Shown here piece after piece: positions 30,143 to 40,362 of a stretch of 64,000 bases of DNA (its first letter is position 1; every line of letters begins with the position of its first letter). This stretch comes from Bdellovibrionota bacterium (GTDB taxonomy: Bacteria; Bdellovibrionota; Bdellovibrionia; Bdellovibrionales; JAMPXM01). A program made the translations under genes and the position numbers. The stretch covers positions 1 through 64,000 of the forward strand of contig CAUJGS010000104.1 in assembly GCA_963170185.1 (NCBI GenBank). Reading direction: 5' to 3'. Below the pieces are notes generated by a model. That model made no database searches and was not told the DNA's origin. It saw only the letters and a program-made list of their open reading frames with translations.

Positions 30143-30586
30143 TCAGATTTGACGTGCGATCGGGTCAAGAATCCCGTTCACAAATGACGCTGAGTCCGTG
30201 CTGCCAAAAAGACGCGCAAGCTCGACAGCCTCATTGATCGCGATATTGGGTTTCAACTTCGGATGCAAGAACGTCATCTCAAATACGGCGATTCTTAGCA
30301 GCGAAAGATCGACAAGACTCATGCGGGCCACCTTCCAGTGGCGAGCATGCGCCTCGATCGTGCGATCAATCGTCTCCAGATTTTCACAAACTCCGAAGAA
30401 CAACGTGCCACCGTATTCGGCGATCTCGCGTTCGATGTCGAAGTCGCGCACAAAGTCGGCAAAAAGCCCCTTCGGCGACGCCTCAAGACCTTTGTCCGGC
30501 GCAAACGCTTTGAGAAACAGGAGCTGGAGGGCCATTTCGCGCGAACGGCGACGTGGTGTGAGTTCAACAGATTCGAGATCAGGCAT
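30143..30586 (-). CDS. nusB: Transcription antitermination factor NusB
   Basis: RRRSREMALQLLFLKAF...MSLVDLSLLRIAVFEMTFLHPKLKPNIAINEAVELARLFGSTDSASFVNGILD. Confidence 0.93.
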   Translation of the reverse strand: MPDLESVELTPRRRSREMALQLLFLKAFAPDKGLEASPKGLFADFVRDFDIEREIAEYGGTLFFGVCENLETIDRTIEAHARHWKVARMSLVDLSLLRIAVFEMTFLHPKLKPNIAINEAVELARLFGSTDSASFVNGILDPIARQI

Positions 30587-30686
30587 GGCGCGCACTTTAG
30601 GGAGTGCGAGCAGACTCGTCAACGTCAGAGAAAAATCAGGGGAAGAATGCTTGCGAAACCCGGGGTATTCAAAGGAACCTTAAAGT

Positions 30687-31517
30687 ATGAACAGCGCTAG
30701 AATCCCAAGAGAATTCGCTAAATCCGCTCTGATCCTCGCCACCTCCGCTCTCGGCATTCTGGGGCTCGGCCTCGTCGGCGTGGAATCTGTCCATGGGCAG
30801 GTTTTTCAAGACGGAATGGGAGCGGTCGAGGTCACCGATCAGGGCGCCGTCACCCCGGGTAGCGCTGCCGAGCGCAACATGCGCCGCAATCGCCGCGAAC
30901 GCGTTCGCAGAGACTTCAAACCCGAGGTCGGCCGTCAAGCCGCCGCCAAGTATATGTCCCCTCAGCGACCCGACAATCGCGACGAAGACGACAACGCCTC
31001 TTCTCGTAGTGAAAGCTCTGGCAGAACCCCGGCTGGAACCACTGATCGCTACCTGGCGCTCCACTTCGGTTCTTACGTGTCTGACAACTCCTACCGCTGG
31101 GGCACGCCAGAGAATCAAGAAAACGTCGGGCGCTGGAATGTCGGCGTCACCTACCGCCTCGGCGAATGGGTGAATTCGATGGATCTCCTCATGCGCTTTG
31201 ATGTCTCTCGCTTTGCGATGGCTGAAGGCGGGGTCACCAAGTTTAGCTTCCTCCCCATCATCACCTTTCCCGATGCCTCAAGTCGCTTTCCCCTGTATTT
31301 TGGTGCTGGTGTGGGCCTAGGCGTCTTCGGAACACAACTAAAGGGTGAATCTTCGCTGGCTCTCGACTATCAACTTCTAGCGGGAGCTCGCTTCTTCAAC
31401 CTCTGGGATATGACCGGATTGTTTGTCGAAGGCGGGGTCAAAAACCACGTTCATATCTTTAGCGACGGACAATTTAATGGCACGTATATCACGGCAGGGC
31501 TCCTCTTCACGTTCTAA
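30687..31517 (+). CDS. Putative outer-membrane beta-barrel protein
   Basis: Signal-like N-terminus, alternating hydrophobic beta strands, C-terminal ITAGLLFTF* aromatic end. Confidence 0.65.
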   Translation: MNSARIPREFAKSALILATSALGILGLGLVGVESVHGQVFQDGMGAVEVTDQGAVTPGSAAERNMRRNRRERVRRDFKPEVGRQAAAKYMSPQRPDNRDEDDNASSRSESSGRTPAGTTDRYLALHFGSYVSDNSYRWGTPENQENVGRWNVGVTYRLGEWVNSMDLLMRFDVSRFAMAEGGVTKFSFLPIITFPDASSRFPLYFGAGVGLGVFGTQLKGESSLALDYQLLAGARFFNLWDMTGLFVEGGVKNHVHIFSDGQFNGTYITAGLLFTF

Positions 31518-32919
31518 CTCACGCTCTAACTCACGCTCCAAAACAAGCGGCCCGTCATCTCAAACACGACCGGACTCTCGCGAGCAGGCAAACCCTTTTC
31601 GCCGTGCCGACGAAGAGCGGGATCGTAAGAGTGGCGGCCGTGAACCGCGCGGTTTTTTCCTTCACCGTCCGGTGGCGGCAATTGCTATCGAAGCCCTGGC
31701 TCAGGTGATGCTCGAAGGGCGTTACGCCGGTAAAGTTATCGAGCATGCGTTTAAAAACGAAAAAAAAATGGGCGCACGCGATCGGCGGCAATTCGCCGAA
31801 ATCGTCTACGACTTAGTACGCTGGTGGAGAAAGTCGGCGGCCGCGTTCGGCTGGAACGAAGCAACCGTTCCGCAAAAATCCGATCTCTGGAAATGGCTGG
31901 CCGTCCTCATCATCGATAAAAATTTAAAAGAAACCGGAGAGCCACGGCTTCCAAACTGGCCCGAGTTTGAACGCATTAGCGCCGACAAGATCGCTCGCCG
32001 TCTCTCTGAAATCGATCCGACAGAAGATCGCGCGATCTTCGAAAGTATTCCCGACTGGATGGACGAACTCGGCGAAAAAGAACTTGGTCGCCGTTGGCCA
32101 CAGATTCTTCATAGCCTCAATCTACAAGCCCCCGTTTTCATCCGCGCCAATACGCTGAAGTGCAATCGCGACGACCTCGCCAAGCGCCTTCGTCAAGAAG
32201 ACGACATCATGACCCACGCCGCCGAACACACGACCAACGGCCTCATGCTCGTGGAGCGAAAAAACGTGTTCGTCACTCAAGCCTTTAAAGATGGCTGGTT
32301 CGAAGTGCAAGACGGCGCCAGTCAACAAGTCGCCGAGATGCTCGGCGCCGAGCCCGGTGAACGCATCATCGACGCCTGCGCCGGAGCTGGCGGAAAAACG
32401 CTGGCGCTTGGTGCGATGATGAAAAACAAAGGAAAGCTCATCGCTCTCGATGTTCACGAAGGAAAACTGCAAGAGCTAAAAAAGCGAATCGCTCGCAGCG
32501 GAGTCGACACCTGCGAGGCTCGTCTGATCGACTCGCAGAAAGTTATCAAACGCCTTGAAGGAACCGCAGATCGTGTTCTTTTAGATGTGCCATGCTCGGG
32601 AATGGGCGTGCTTCGCCGTAACCCCGACGCAAAATGGAAACTTGGCTTAGAAGAAATTGAACGCCTGCGCGAACTCCAAGCCCGCATTCTCGATGAATAC
32701 ACGCTGATGGTAAAGCCGGGCGGTCTTGTGCTTTACGCGACGTGCTCAATTCTTCCGAGCGAGAACCATCAACAGATCGAAAAGTTCTTAAAACGGCGCG
32801 CGGCCGACAAAACCGCGGGTGCCGCACGTTTTGAACTTGTACGCGACCGCGAGTTTTTACCGGGAGCAAATCGCTACGACGGTTTCTACGCCGCCCTATT
32901 GAAGCGCGTCGCTCCCTAA
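31477..32919 (+). CDS. RsmB/NOL1/NOP2/Sun-family rRNA (cytosine-C5) methyltransferase
   Basis: AEPGERIIDACAGAGGKTLALGAMM, VLLDVPCSGMGVLRRNPDAKW, GLVLYATCSILPSEN: two catalytic Cys motifs. Confidence 0.92.
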   Translation: MARISRQGSSSRSNSRSNSRSKTSGPSSQTRPDSREQANPFRRADEERDRKSGGREPRGFFLHRPVAAIAIEALAQVMLEGRYAGKVIEHAFKNEKKMGARDRRQFAEIVYDLVRWWRKSAAAFGWNEATVPQKSDLWKWLAVLIIDKNLKETGEPRLPNWPEFERISADKIARRLSEIDPTEDRAIFESIPDWMDELGEKELGRRWPQILHSLNLQAPVFIRANTLKCNRDDLAKRLRQEDDIMTHAAEHTTNGLMLVERKNVFVTQAFKDGWFEVQDGASQQVAEMLGAEPGERIIDACAGAGGKTLALGAMMKNKGKLIALDVHEGKLQELKKRIARSGVDTCEARLIDSQKVIKRLEGTADRVLLDVPCSGMGVLRRNPDAKWKLGLEEIERLRELQARILDEYTLMVKPGGLVLYATCSILPSENHQQIEKFLKRRAADKTAGAARFELVRDREFLPGANRYDGFYAALLKRVAP

Positions 32920-33815
32920 CCTGGAATACCTTGTTTGAGAACGCGGAAGAAGACGTCGATCAACTGAGCTGATGCCGATGGATCACGCGAGTAAAACACG
33001 ACATTTGTTGTATGCTTGAGATCCATCACGGGAATCTGCGTGAGCCGCCCCATGCGAACCTGTTTGCGAATGGCGTGCGCCGGCAAAAAACCCCAGCCAA
33101 GTCCGCTTTCAATAACACGTTTCAAAGTTCCAACATTGTTGGACTCAAACACAACGTTCAGCGAAACGCCGGACGACTCGACGACTTTCTTAAAGGCTTG
33201 GTCAAAGCCCTCGTACTTTTCGGCAAGCTTAACAAACGGGCGCTGATCCAATTGTTCCGCCCGAATTTCATCTGGCAGCGATGGATCTTTGCCAGATGCC
33301 ACCAACCACATCTCATCTTTATGAAGCGGGCGCCCCTGAAGACCAAGCGACTGCGCTTGAGCCGCCGTAATCTCGGGCAAAATTGCGACGTCCAAACGCC
33401 CTTCTCCCGCCGCCTTGAGAACCTCGTTGGCGTCTTCGTACATGAGCTCAATCGAAACACGATTGTGGTGCTTGAGTAGAGTCGCAACACTTGGTGCGAC
33501 CAGCTGCAGTCCCAACGAATTCAGCGTCCCAATACGCAGATGTCCTTGTACACCCTCCGCCATCGTCTGGATGGCGGCTTGGGCCTGCTGCGTGAGTTGA
33601 ATGATCCGACGAGCATAGTCATACAACAGCTGCCCTTGCACCGTGGGCCGTGCATGACGAGCACCACGATCCAAAAGTCCGACCCCCATCTCTTCTTCCA
33701 AATTTCGAATCTGCTGCGAAACCGCTGGCTGAGTCAGGAAGAGTTTTTCAGCTGCCGCTGTCATACTTCCTTCAGAGACGACTGTTGAGAACGTGATCAA
33801 TTGCTGCAGGTTCAT
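32916..33815 (-). CDS. LysR-family transcriptional regulator
   Basis: MNLQQLITFSTVVSEGSMTAAAEKLFLTQPAVSQQIRNLEEEMGVGLLDR HTH. Confidence 0.93.
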   Translation of the reverse strand: MNLQQLITFSTVVSEGSMTAAAEKLFLTQPAVSQQIRNLEEEMGVGLLDRGARHARPTVQGQLLYDYARRIIQLTQQAQAAIQTMAEGVQGHLRIGTLNSLGLQLVAPSVATLLKHHNRVSIELMYEDANEVLKAAGEGRLDVAILPEITAAQAQSLGLQGRPLHKDEMWLVASGKDPSLPDEIRAEQLDQRPFVKLAEKYEGFDQAFKKVVESSGVSLNVVFESNNVGTLKRVIESGLGWGFLPAHAIRKQVRMGRLTQIPVMDLKHTTNVVFYSRDPSASAQLIDVFFRVLKQGIPG

Positions 33816-33873
33816 GGCGCATTCCCCCTACTCCCATTCTTCACCCAATCTCCAATAGAAATCACTGGATTTC

Positions 33874-35904
33874 TCACCGCCATTTGCGCCCAGCGCACCA
33901 GTTCGGACGCGCCGGGACACCGCCCTCTGCTGTCTCTTGAGCCAATCTACTCTCGAGAAGCTGCATGCGCTCCGGCGGGAACAGCACTGCCGGTCCTTTG
34001 CGATGCGCTTCTTTCAGCAACGTATTCGCTTCCGCCAAGTCATACGCAGGAGCCCGGTCGACGGAAAACCCGTCGAGCATCGCCTCAACCCCCAAACAAG
34101 AATTGTGCTGACACGCGAGACGCGCCATAAACAGTCGATCGTCGCGACGCGCCTGCGAAATCGCACTCATATAATAATATGCCAGAGCCGGCTTACCAGA
34201 CTTCTCCGCTAAATAGGCAATCAGTCTCAGGACATGCTCACTTCCGGTACGTGGAAGCGACTGACCATGGAAGTATTTGATATCCGATTTTTCAAAATAC
34301 TCGATGGCTGTTTCCAAAAACTCGATCACCGGTGAATTCGCCGCAAACTCACGCTTTGCTAGTTCATACTCCTGCTTCAAACCGGGAAGGCTTTCCTCAT
34401 CCAGACACTCGGGATGCGAAAACACCATAGAGGTATGAGCATAGCGCCCTGTCTTCGGCCTCGATAAAAGTGCATGGTTTAAACCAAAGTAGTGAAGCTC
34501 AAACTCTTGCGACTCCAGGGCCGTATCTAAAAGCCCACCGGGCTCCGTTGAACGAGCTATCACAAAGTCAGCCGGATATTTCTCAAGCTCCTTTTTAAAG
34601 GCCGCCGAATTATAGCTCGCCTTCATATAGTCTCGAACAAAACTCGGAGGATAAAGAACGTTGGCTCGGCCATCGATAAAGATCTTGCTGTCCTTTGGGA
34701 TATTCAAAAGCAGGTAGCCGCCACTTACGAATTCATTGCGAATCTTGCCGCTGATACTTTTCTCGGCCATATAGGCCACGATGTCCTTGGGCTGCTGATC
34801 GTCGGAGATACTTATCGTATATGGCCTAGTTGAAGTCGCGACCGAAGCTATCAGATAAGGCCCAACGGCGATTAGCAAAACCAACGGACCGATCGCATAC
34901 AGCGACACGGCTAGCTTTCGTTTGGCGTGAGACTTTGCGAGACCCAAAATCCAATTTAGATGTTCGACAATGAACGGCATAGCGACCAAAGGAAAAAGCC
35001 CCAACATACGTCGCATATTAAATGCGTACATCAAGAACACGGCGACTAAAAAAGCGTCCGCGATTTTCTTGCGCTTAATACTCAGCAAGATCCCCACAAA
35101 ACTCATCAGCAAAACCGCCTGAAGAGGAAGTCCTATCAGTTCGAATTCAATCGGCTGAAACTCGACGATTTCGTTGTCGAGTGTACCCTCTTTCGGCAAA
35201 AACACATGCAGCAAGATATTCTCAAATGACCAGTTCAAAAAACCAACCACGAGCGAGGCCAGACCTGCTCCCAACCAGAGAAACCAGTCGGCTCTTTTCG
35301 ATCTCTCCTCAATCTGGCGCACAGCGATTTTTAAAAACAGAGCCGCACCGATGGCATAACCCAAAATGCTGCTGGTGTGCACGTTGGTCCAAAAGAGAAG
35401 TAGCAAGACAAATGGGATATAAATTCGATCTTTAAAGCGATTTTTCTCAATCTTGTCGGCTAAGAAGTAGAGGTAAAGCATGAGTCCGATAAAGAGAAAG
35501 CCAAACATCTCAGGTCGCGGCTCATAGCGAATTCGAAATGTCATCGAAAGCCCCAACATACCCAACAACTGAAGATGCATCGGGACGTTTAGACGCGACA
35601 TTGTTCTCGAAAAAACCACAAGTGAAGCGGAGAAAATAAAGAATAGCAGCGTTTGAACACCAAAGGCACCTGCGCCAAACTTATAAAACAGAGCCAACGT
35701 TGCATCGAAAATCGGGGTCGCAAACGAAAGCGCCTCCCCAGGGAACGAATATGAGTAGTGATCCACAAATGCCGAGCTGCCCGACTCAATGAGATCAAGA
35801 CCCGTCTTCAAATGCCAGTAGTAGTCTGGCGAAAGCCCAATCTCCGAATAGGCCAAGAAGCTTGCCAGGACCGCTGCAAAACCTAGAAGAACGAATCGAC
35901 CCAT
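33874..35904 (-). CDS. Polytopic membrane protein, GT-C-like with C-terminal soluble domain
   Basis: 676 aa with many TM segments, SPDYYWHLKTGLDLIESG start and IFIDGRANVLYPPSFVRDYMKA motif. Confidence 0.65.
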   Translation of the reverse strand: MGRFVLLGFAAVLASFLAYSEIGLSPDYYWHLKTGLDLIESGSSAFVDHYSYSFPGEALSFATPIFDATLALFYKFGAGAFGVQTLLFFIFSASLVVFSRTMSRLNVPMHLQLLGMLGLSMTFRIRYEPRPEMFGFLFIGLMLYLYFLADKIEKNRFKDRIYIPFVLLLLFWTNVHTSSILGYAIGAALFLKIAVRQIEERSKRADWFLWLGAGLASLVVGFLNWSFENILLHVFLPKEGTLDNEIVEFQPIEFELIGLPLQAVLLMSFVGILLSIKRKKIADAFLVAVFLMYAFNMRRMLGLFPLVAMPFIVEHLNWILGLAKSHAKRKLAVSLYAIGPLVLLIAVGPYLIASVATSTRPYTISISDDQQPKDIVAYMAEKSISGKIRNEFVSGGYLLLNIPKDSKIFIDGRANVLYPPSFVRDYMKASYNSAAFKKELEKYPADFVIARSTEPGGLLDTALESQEFELHYFGLNHALLSRPKTGRYAHTSMVFSHPECLDEESLPGLKQEYELAKREFAANSPVIEFLETAIEYFEKSDIKYFHGQSLPRTGSEHVLRLIAYLAEKSGKPALAYYYMSAISQARRDDRLFMARLACQHNSCLGVEAMLDGFSVDRAPAYDLAEANTLLKEAHRKGPAVLFPPERMQLLESRLAQETAEGGVPARPNWCAGRKWR

Positions 35905-36113
35905 AAGCCTCCCGTCTCGAAATGAGACATTTCTATCCTCTATTTTTTTTGCCCAATACTCACACGAAATAACCAGATTCCTGAATGATTCCTGATGGGA
36001 AGATGGATCTCGACAAAGGTCGAAACCGCGTCCACTTGCACGATACTCCGCTTTCCAATCTAGTAGATAAGATGCGACTCTTTTAGTGCAGTCCTTAAGG
36101 GGGAAAACAGCCT

Positions 36114-36911
36114 ATGAGTCTGACGTCACGTGGTTTTTTGGGGCGTGGTTTTTTAATGAACACCGGACTCTTCGCTGTCCTCGCTACCGGCTTCGCTCTC
36201 GCAGCTGTGCCCGAGCAAGCTCTGGCAAAAACTTTCCGCAACGCCTACGTGAGCTTCGAACTCGCAGATCGTTGGGACTGCACGCTCGAGCAAACAGAAT
36301 GGGTCTGTCGAACAGCCGCCGGTCCCACCGACAACCGTGAGGCCATCATCATCTTGACCGCAAAAGAAGTCGGTCCTTCGGATTCGCTCACTGCCTACCA
36401 ACAACACTTAAAAACAGCGCGTTCGATTTTCGCCAGAAATGGCCAACCTGTTCAGTCGCGGGTTCTTAAAGTTGAGCAACGCACGATCAACCAACACCCT
36501 TGGATCGACGGTATGCACGAGGCGAGCGAAGTTCCAAACTACTTCACGCGCTACCTTGCGACGACAAAAGACAAAATCGCCATCCTGGTCACGTTTAGCG
36601 CGCACAAAACTCACTACTCGAAGTACTCCCAAGACTTCTTCCGTGCGATCGAGTCACTTCGCGTGATCGCGACGAAAAACCTCATGGGTGGCGCCGGCGG
36701 AGCTGGCGGGGTCGGAATTCCAGGCTCCGACATGCTCGGTAGCGCCAACAATGGCGCCTTTGGCATGGGCGACGAACTCCCTCAAGAGGGCACAGGTTCA
36801 GGAGCCGACACGGTCACACAGGCCGCCATGGCGCTGGCGGTTCTTCTTTTGGTGGGTGGCCTTTACATGATTCTTCGTAAAAAGAAGAAAAAGCCTTCTA
36901 AAAAGAAGTAA
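36114..36911 (+). CDS. Exported protein with Gly-rich linker, C-terminal TM and Lys-rich tail
   Basis: N-terminal signal sequence; C-terminus MGGAGGAGGVGIPGSD...TQAAMALAVLLLVGGLYMILRKKKKKPSKKK. Confidence 0.7.
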   Translation: MSLTSRGFLGRGFLMNTGLFAVLATGFALAAVPEQALAKTFRNAYVSFELADRWDCTLEQTEWVCRTAAGPTDNREAIIILTAKEVGPSDSLTAYQQHLKTARSIFARNGQPVQSRVLKVEQRTINQHPWIDGMHEASEVPNYFTRYLATTKDKIAILVTFSAHKTHYSKYSQDFFRAIESLRVIATKNLMGGAGGAGGVGIPGSDMLGSANNGAFGMGDELPQEGTGSGADTVTQAAMALAVLLLVGGLYMILRKKKKKPSKKK

Positions 36912-36975
36912 ACTCCCCAGAAGCAAAGGCGGGGTCCGCTTGAGCAGGCTCCGCTTTCATGGGTAAGCTGACTTC

Positions 36976-37368
36976 ATGACTCTCTTTGTCAATGCCCCTA
37001 TCGCCGACCAGCTCTTTGATCGCCTAGTTCAATTCCCAAGTCTTTTAAATAGCTTAGATAAGTCCATCGAAGCCCTCGGCATGCCAACGTGGGCCTTGGC
37101 GTTGGTCATGATCCTCGCTCTCGTGAGCTTTGTTTTCGCCAGCCGCGAGTTCTTAGCCTGGTTCCTAAAAACCAATGCCATCGCCGACGAGGTTATACGC
37201 CTAGAGGTTTTGGTGCGCGATCTTCAAGAAGACTTAAAAGCCTTAGAAGACATGGTGGCAAAAACAAAGGGCCTAGCGGCCCCCGAAGTCATCGACGATT
37301 CCAAACCCGAAGCAGTGAAAGCGGAAACCAAGGTCGAAACACCACCGCAGTTTCCGCTTCATCACTAA
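36976..37368 (+). CDS. Small single-TM protein with coiled-coil
   Basis: TM WALALVMILALVSFVFA then EVIRLEVLVRDLQEDLKALEDMV. Confidence 0.55.
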   Translation: MTLFVNAPIADQLFDRLVQFPSLLNSLDKSIEALGMPTWALALVMILALVSFVFASREFLAWFLKTNAIADEVIRLEVLVRDLQEDLKALEDMVAKTKGLAAPEVIDDSKPEAVKAETKVETPPQFPLHH

Positions 37369-37376
37369 TCGCGACA

Positions 37377-38804
37377 TCACTGTAGCGACGAAACCGGAAT
37401 CACTTCGTAAGAATCAAACTTCCCTTTTAAAGACTCCGTGCTCGCGGCCGGTGCGTGAATCACGATCGTGAGATTTCCAGGCTTCAGGGCTTTACGAAGC
37501 GCCGAATTCACATCCGAGACCGAGACATTGCCGAGATCGCGAACATAGTTCGTCAAATAGCTATCGGGAATTCCATAGAGTCTTAGCAGAAGCATGTTGT
37601 AGGCAAGCTTGTCGCTGGTCTCAATCGCTTGCGGAAACACACCCGCCAAATAACCGCGAACGCGCTTGATCTCTTCCGAAGTGATGCCTTCAGAGAGCAA
37701 CTTCTTGTACATCGCCAGCGTTTCCACCACGACCTTCTCGATGGAGTCCACCTTCGTGAAAGTTTCGATTTCAAAGGGTCCCTCTGAAAGACGCGCATCG
37801 AAACCCGACGAGATCGAATACGTAAGACCAAGCTCTTTACGAATCCGATCATTCAAACGACTCGCGAAGGCACCACCAAAAACGGTGTTACCAACTCTGA
37901 GAGGTAAGAAGTCTTCGTTATTGCGTCGGATGCCCATCGTCACAAACCGAATCTGAGCTTGAGTCAAACCAGGTTTGTCGACAACGACGATGCGAACACC
38001 TTCCGGGCCTTTATTGACAGGAACGGCGTCTTGCTCAACTTCGCGCTTCGCCCACGTACCAAACTCCGTTTCCACTTTGGTTTCAAACTCGGGATCAAAC
38101 TGACCCACCACAACCAAAACGGAGTTGTTTGGACGGAAGTATCGCAGATAGTGCTGAATCACGCTTTTCTTCGAAAGGGACGCCACTTCTTTAGCCGTCC
38201 CCGCGACGGATCTTCCGTACGGATGCTTGCCAAACAACATCTTTGTCGCCGCCAGATCGGCGATGTAGCGTGGATTGTCAAACGCTCGCTCAATACCACC
38301 TACGATCTGCTTTTTCACTCGCGCCAGTTCGGCGTCGGCAAACGAAGGCATCGTGGTGACTTCAAAAAAGTTCGAGAACAAGTCGGCCGAGGTCGTCGAC
38401 AACCCCGAGATACTCATATACGAGTAGTCGTGATCAACGGATGCGCGAAAGCTTGCTCCGATTCGAGCAAGATCATCACCAATTTGTAGAGCGTTTCGTT
38501 TGCGAGTTCCTTGATCCAAAAGGCTTGCAACCAAATTGGTAAGACCCGCCATCCCCTCAGGGTCTTCACTCGCACCCGACTTCACCATCAGTCCCATGGA
38601 AAGCGACGGAAGGCTTTGATCAGGAACAAATAAAACCCTTAAGCCATTTGCCAAGACAGTTTCGCGATGAGGCCGCAAAACCGACGACGATGACGGCTTA
38701 TTGTACCCCCCGCCCAAGTTCGAACCCACACCCGACGCGCAACCCGTAACCAATACGGTAACCAGGGCCATGCTCAACACAGATTTATCGATTGATAGTT
38801 TCAT
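37377..38804 (-). CDS. M16-family peptidase homologue, likely the non-catalytic partner (lipoprotein)
   Basis: VTGCASG lipobox; M16 fold (VLANGLRVLFVPDQSLPSLSMGLMVKSGASEDPEGMAGLTNLVASLLDQGTRKR) without the HxxEH motif. Confidence 0.85.
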   Translation of the reverse strand: MKLSIDKSVLSMALVTVLVTGCASGVGSNLGGGYNKPSSSSVLRPHRETVLANGLRVLFVPDQSLPSLSMGLMVKSGASEDPEGMAGLTNLVASLLDQGTRKRNALQIGDDLARIGASFRASVDHDYSYMSISGLSTTSADLFSNFFEVTTMPSFADAELARVKKQIVGGIERAFDNPRYIADLAATKMLFGKHPYGRSVAGTAKEVASLSKKSVIQHYLRYFRPNNSVLVVVGQFDPEFETKVETEFGTWAKREVEQDAVPVNKGPEGVRIVVVDKPGLTQAQIRFVTMGIRRNNEDFLPLRVGNTVFGGAFASRLNDRIRKELGLTYSISSGFDARLSEGPFEIETFTKVDSIEKVVVETLAMYKKLLSEGITSEEIKRVRGYLAGVFPQAIETSDKLAYNMLLLRLYGIPDSYLTNYVRDLGNVSVSDVNSALRKALKPGNLTIVIHAPAASTESLKGKFDSYEVIPVSSLQ

Positions 38805-38807
38805 CGG

Positions 38808-40322
38808 TTATTCTCCCTTCGGGCGTACAACGACGAGGTTGCTACGCTCGGGACTGAGATATTTTCTGGCCGCCGCTCGAATCTGTTCCGGCGTGATCTT
38901 CATGTAACGATCAAGGTCTGTGAATACACGGTTGTAGTCGCCAAACAGAATCTCATTTGTCGCAAGCGACTCTGCCTTGCCATGAAGAGTCTTAAGGCTC
39001 TCCACTTGCGAAACGATCAATTGGTTTCGTGCTTTTTCAAGTTCGGCTTGAGTGATCAAAAGATTGCGCGGACGCCACATCTCCGCATATGCCGACTGTT
39101 GAGCATCGATAAATCTTTTTTGCGCTTCGCCACGCTTTCCGCCTGGCTTAAGCGAGATAAAGATCTGAAACAGGCCCGCATCTTGGAGCGAGTTGTTGCT
39201 CGTGCTGGCATTCGTCGCCAACTGCTCCTTGTAAACCAGACGTCGATACAGTCGACTGCTCTGGCCCCTTCCCATCACGGCCGAAAGCAGATCCAACGCA
39301 TACGACTCATCGGTTCCAGCCTTGGGAACCGCGTAGTTGATCGCCATCGTCCATGCTCCGACGTCACGCTTGATAAAAAGAGAGCGCGGCGCAGTTTGAT
39401 CGGGCTCTGGCGCATGAGCGACGCGAGGAACTTCCTGCTTAGGAATCGCGCCGTAGTATTTCTTAACAAGTTCTTTTGCCTTGGCGATTTCAAAATCACC
39501 GGCGAGCACCAAGACCGCATTGGTCGGGCTGTAGTAAACGCGGTGAAAGTCTTGCGCGATTTCCGGTGTCACACGCCCGAGGTCTTCCATCGTACCGATG
39601 ACTTCATTTTTGTAGGGATGCTTGCGAAACACGGTCGCAAAAATTCCTTGCCAGAGCAGTCCCATGGGGTTGTCATCCAAACGATAACGCCGCTCTTCCT
39701 TTACGACCTCACGTTCGGAGTCCAAAGCCCCCTTGTCGATCACGAGGTGCTGCATGCGATCGCTTTCGATATCCAAAAGCAGTTCCAACTTCGAAGACGG
39801 GGCATTGATGTAGTACCCGGTGTAGTCTTGCGTGGTGAACGCATTGTTGGTCGCGCCATTGCTTTGCAGCAAGAGATCAAACTGATCTCCCGAATATTTC
39901 TTCGTCCCTTTGAACATCATGTGCTCAAAGAGATGCGCGATCCCGGTCAACCCCGTCTTTTCGTCTTTCGATCCAACCTTGAACCACGAATGAAAGCTCA
40001 CCAAAGGAACGCTGCGATCCGAGTGATAGAGCACCGTGAGTCCATTCGGGAGAACTTCTTTTTCCACCGGAAACGACAAACCGAGTTTTGCCGAAGGCGC
40101 TGGCGTTGCTTTCGGCGGAAGCGTCTTTGTGAGCTTCGCTTGACCAGACGGAGCCTGAACCGCAGGAGCCTGCGCTCCGGAGGTTTGGCTATTGGCCACA
40201 CTCGCCGCCAAAAGCGACAAGACCGCTAACCCGATCAATGCCGGCCGGTAAAATTCCAAGAAGAAAGAAAGCACAAATGGCTGAATTTGCGAGGTAGATT
40301 TTGAGTTTTTCATCCCCTTCAT
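38808..40322 (-). CDS. M16-family zinc peptidase
   Basis: GIAHLFEHMMFKGTKKYSGDQF with HxxEH zinc motif. Confidence 0.92.
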   Translation of the reverse strand: MKGMKNSKSTSQIQPFVLSFFLEFYRPALIGLAVLSLLAASVANSQTSGAQAPAVQAPSGQAKLTKTLPPKATPAPSAKLGLSFPVEKEVLPNGLTVLYHSDRSVPLVSFHSWFKVGSKDEKTGLTGIAHLFEHMMFKGTKKYSGDQFDLLLQSNGATNNAFTTQDYTGYYINAPSSKLELLLDIESDRMQHLVIDKGALDSEREVVKEERRYRLDDNPMGLLWQGIFATVFRKHPYKNEVIGTMEDLGRVTPEIAQDFHRVYYSPTNAVLVLAGDFEIAKAKELVKKYYGAIPKQEVPRVAHAPEPDQTAPRSLFIKRDVGAWTMAINYAVPKAGTDESYALDLLSAVMGRGQSSRLYRRLVYKEQLATNASTSNNSLQDAGLFQIFISLKPGGKRGEAQKRFIDAQQSAYAEMWRPRNLLITQAELEKARNQLIVSQVESLKTLHGKAESLATNEILFGDYNRVFTDLDRYMKITPEQIRAAARKYLSPERSNLVVVRPKGE

Positions 40323-40362
40323 TTTTGTCTAGAAACAAAATGAGGGTCAATTCCTCGAGACT

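Noticed and set aside
38982-40229. 415-aa plus-strand ORF
   Set aside because: Antisense to a clear M16 peptidase; no recognisable domain, Arg/Leu-rich shadow ORF.
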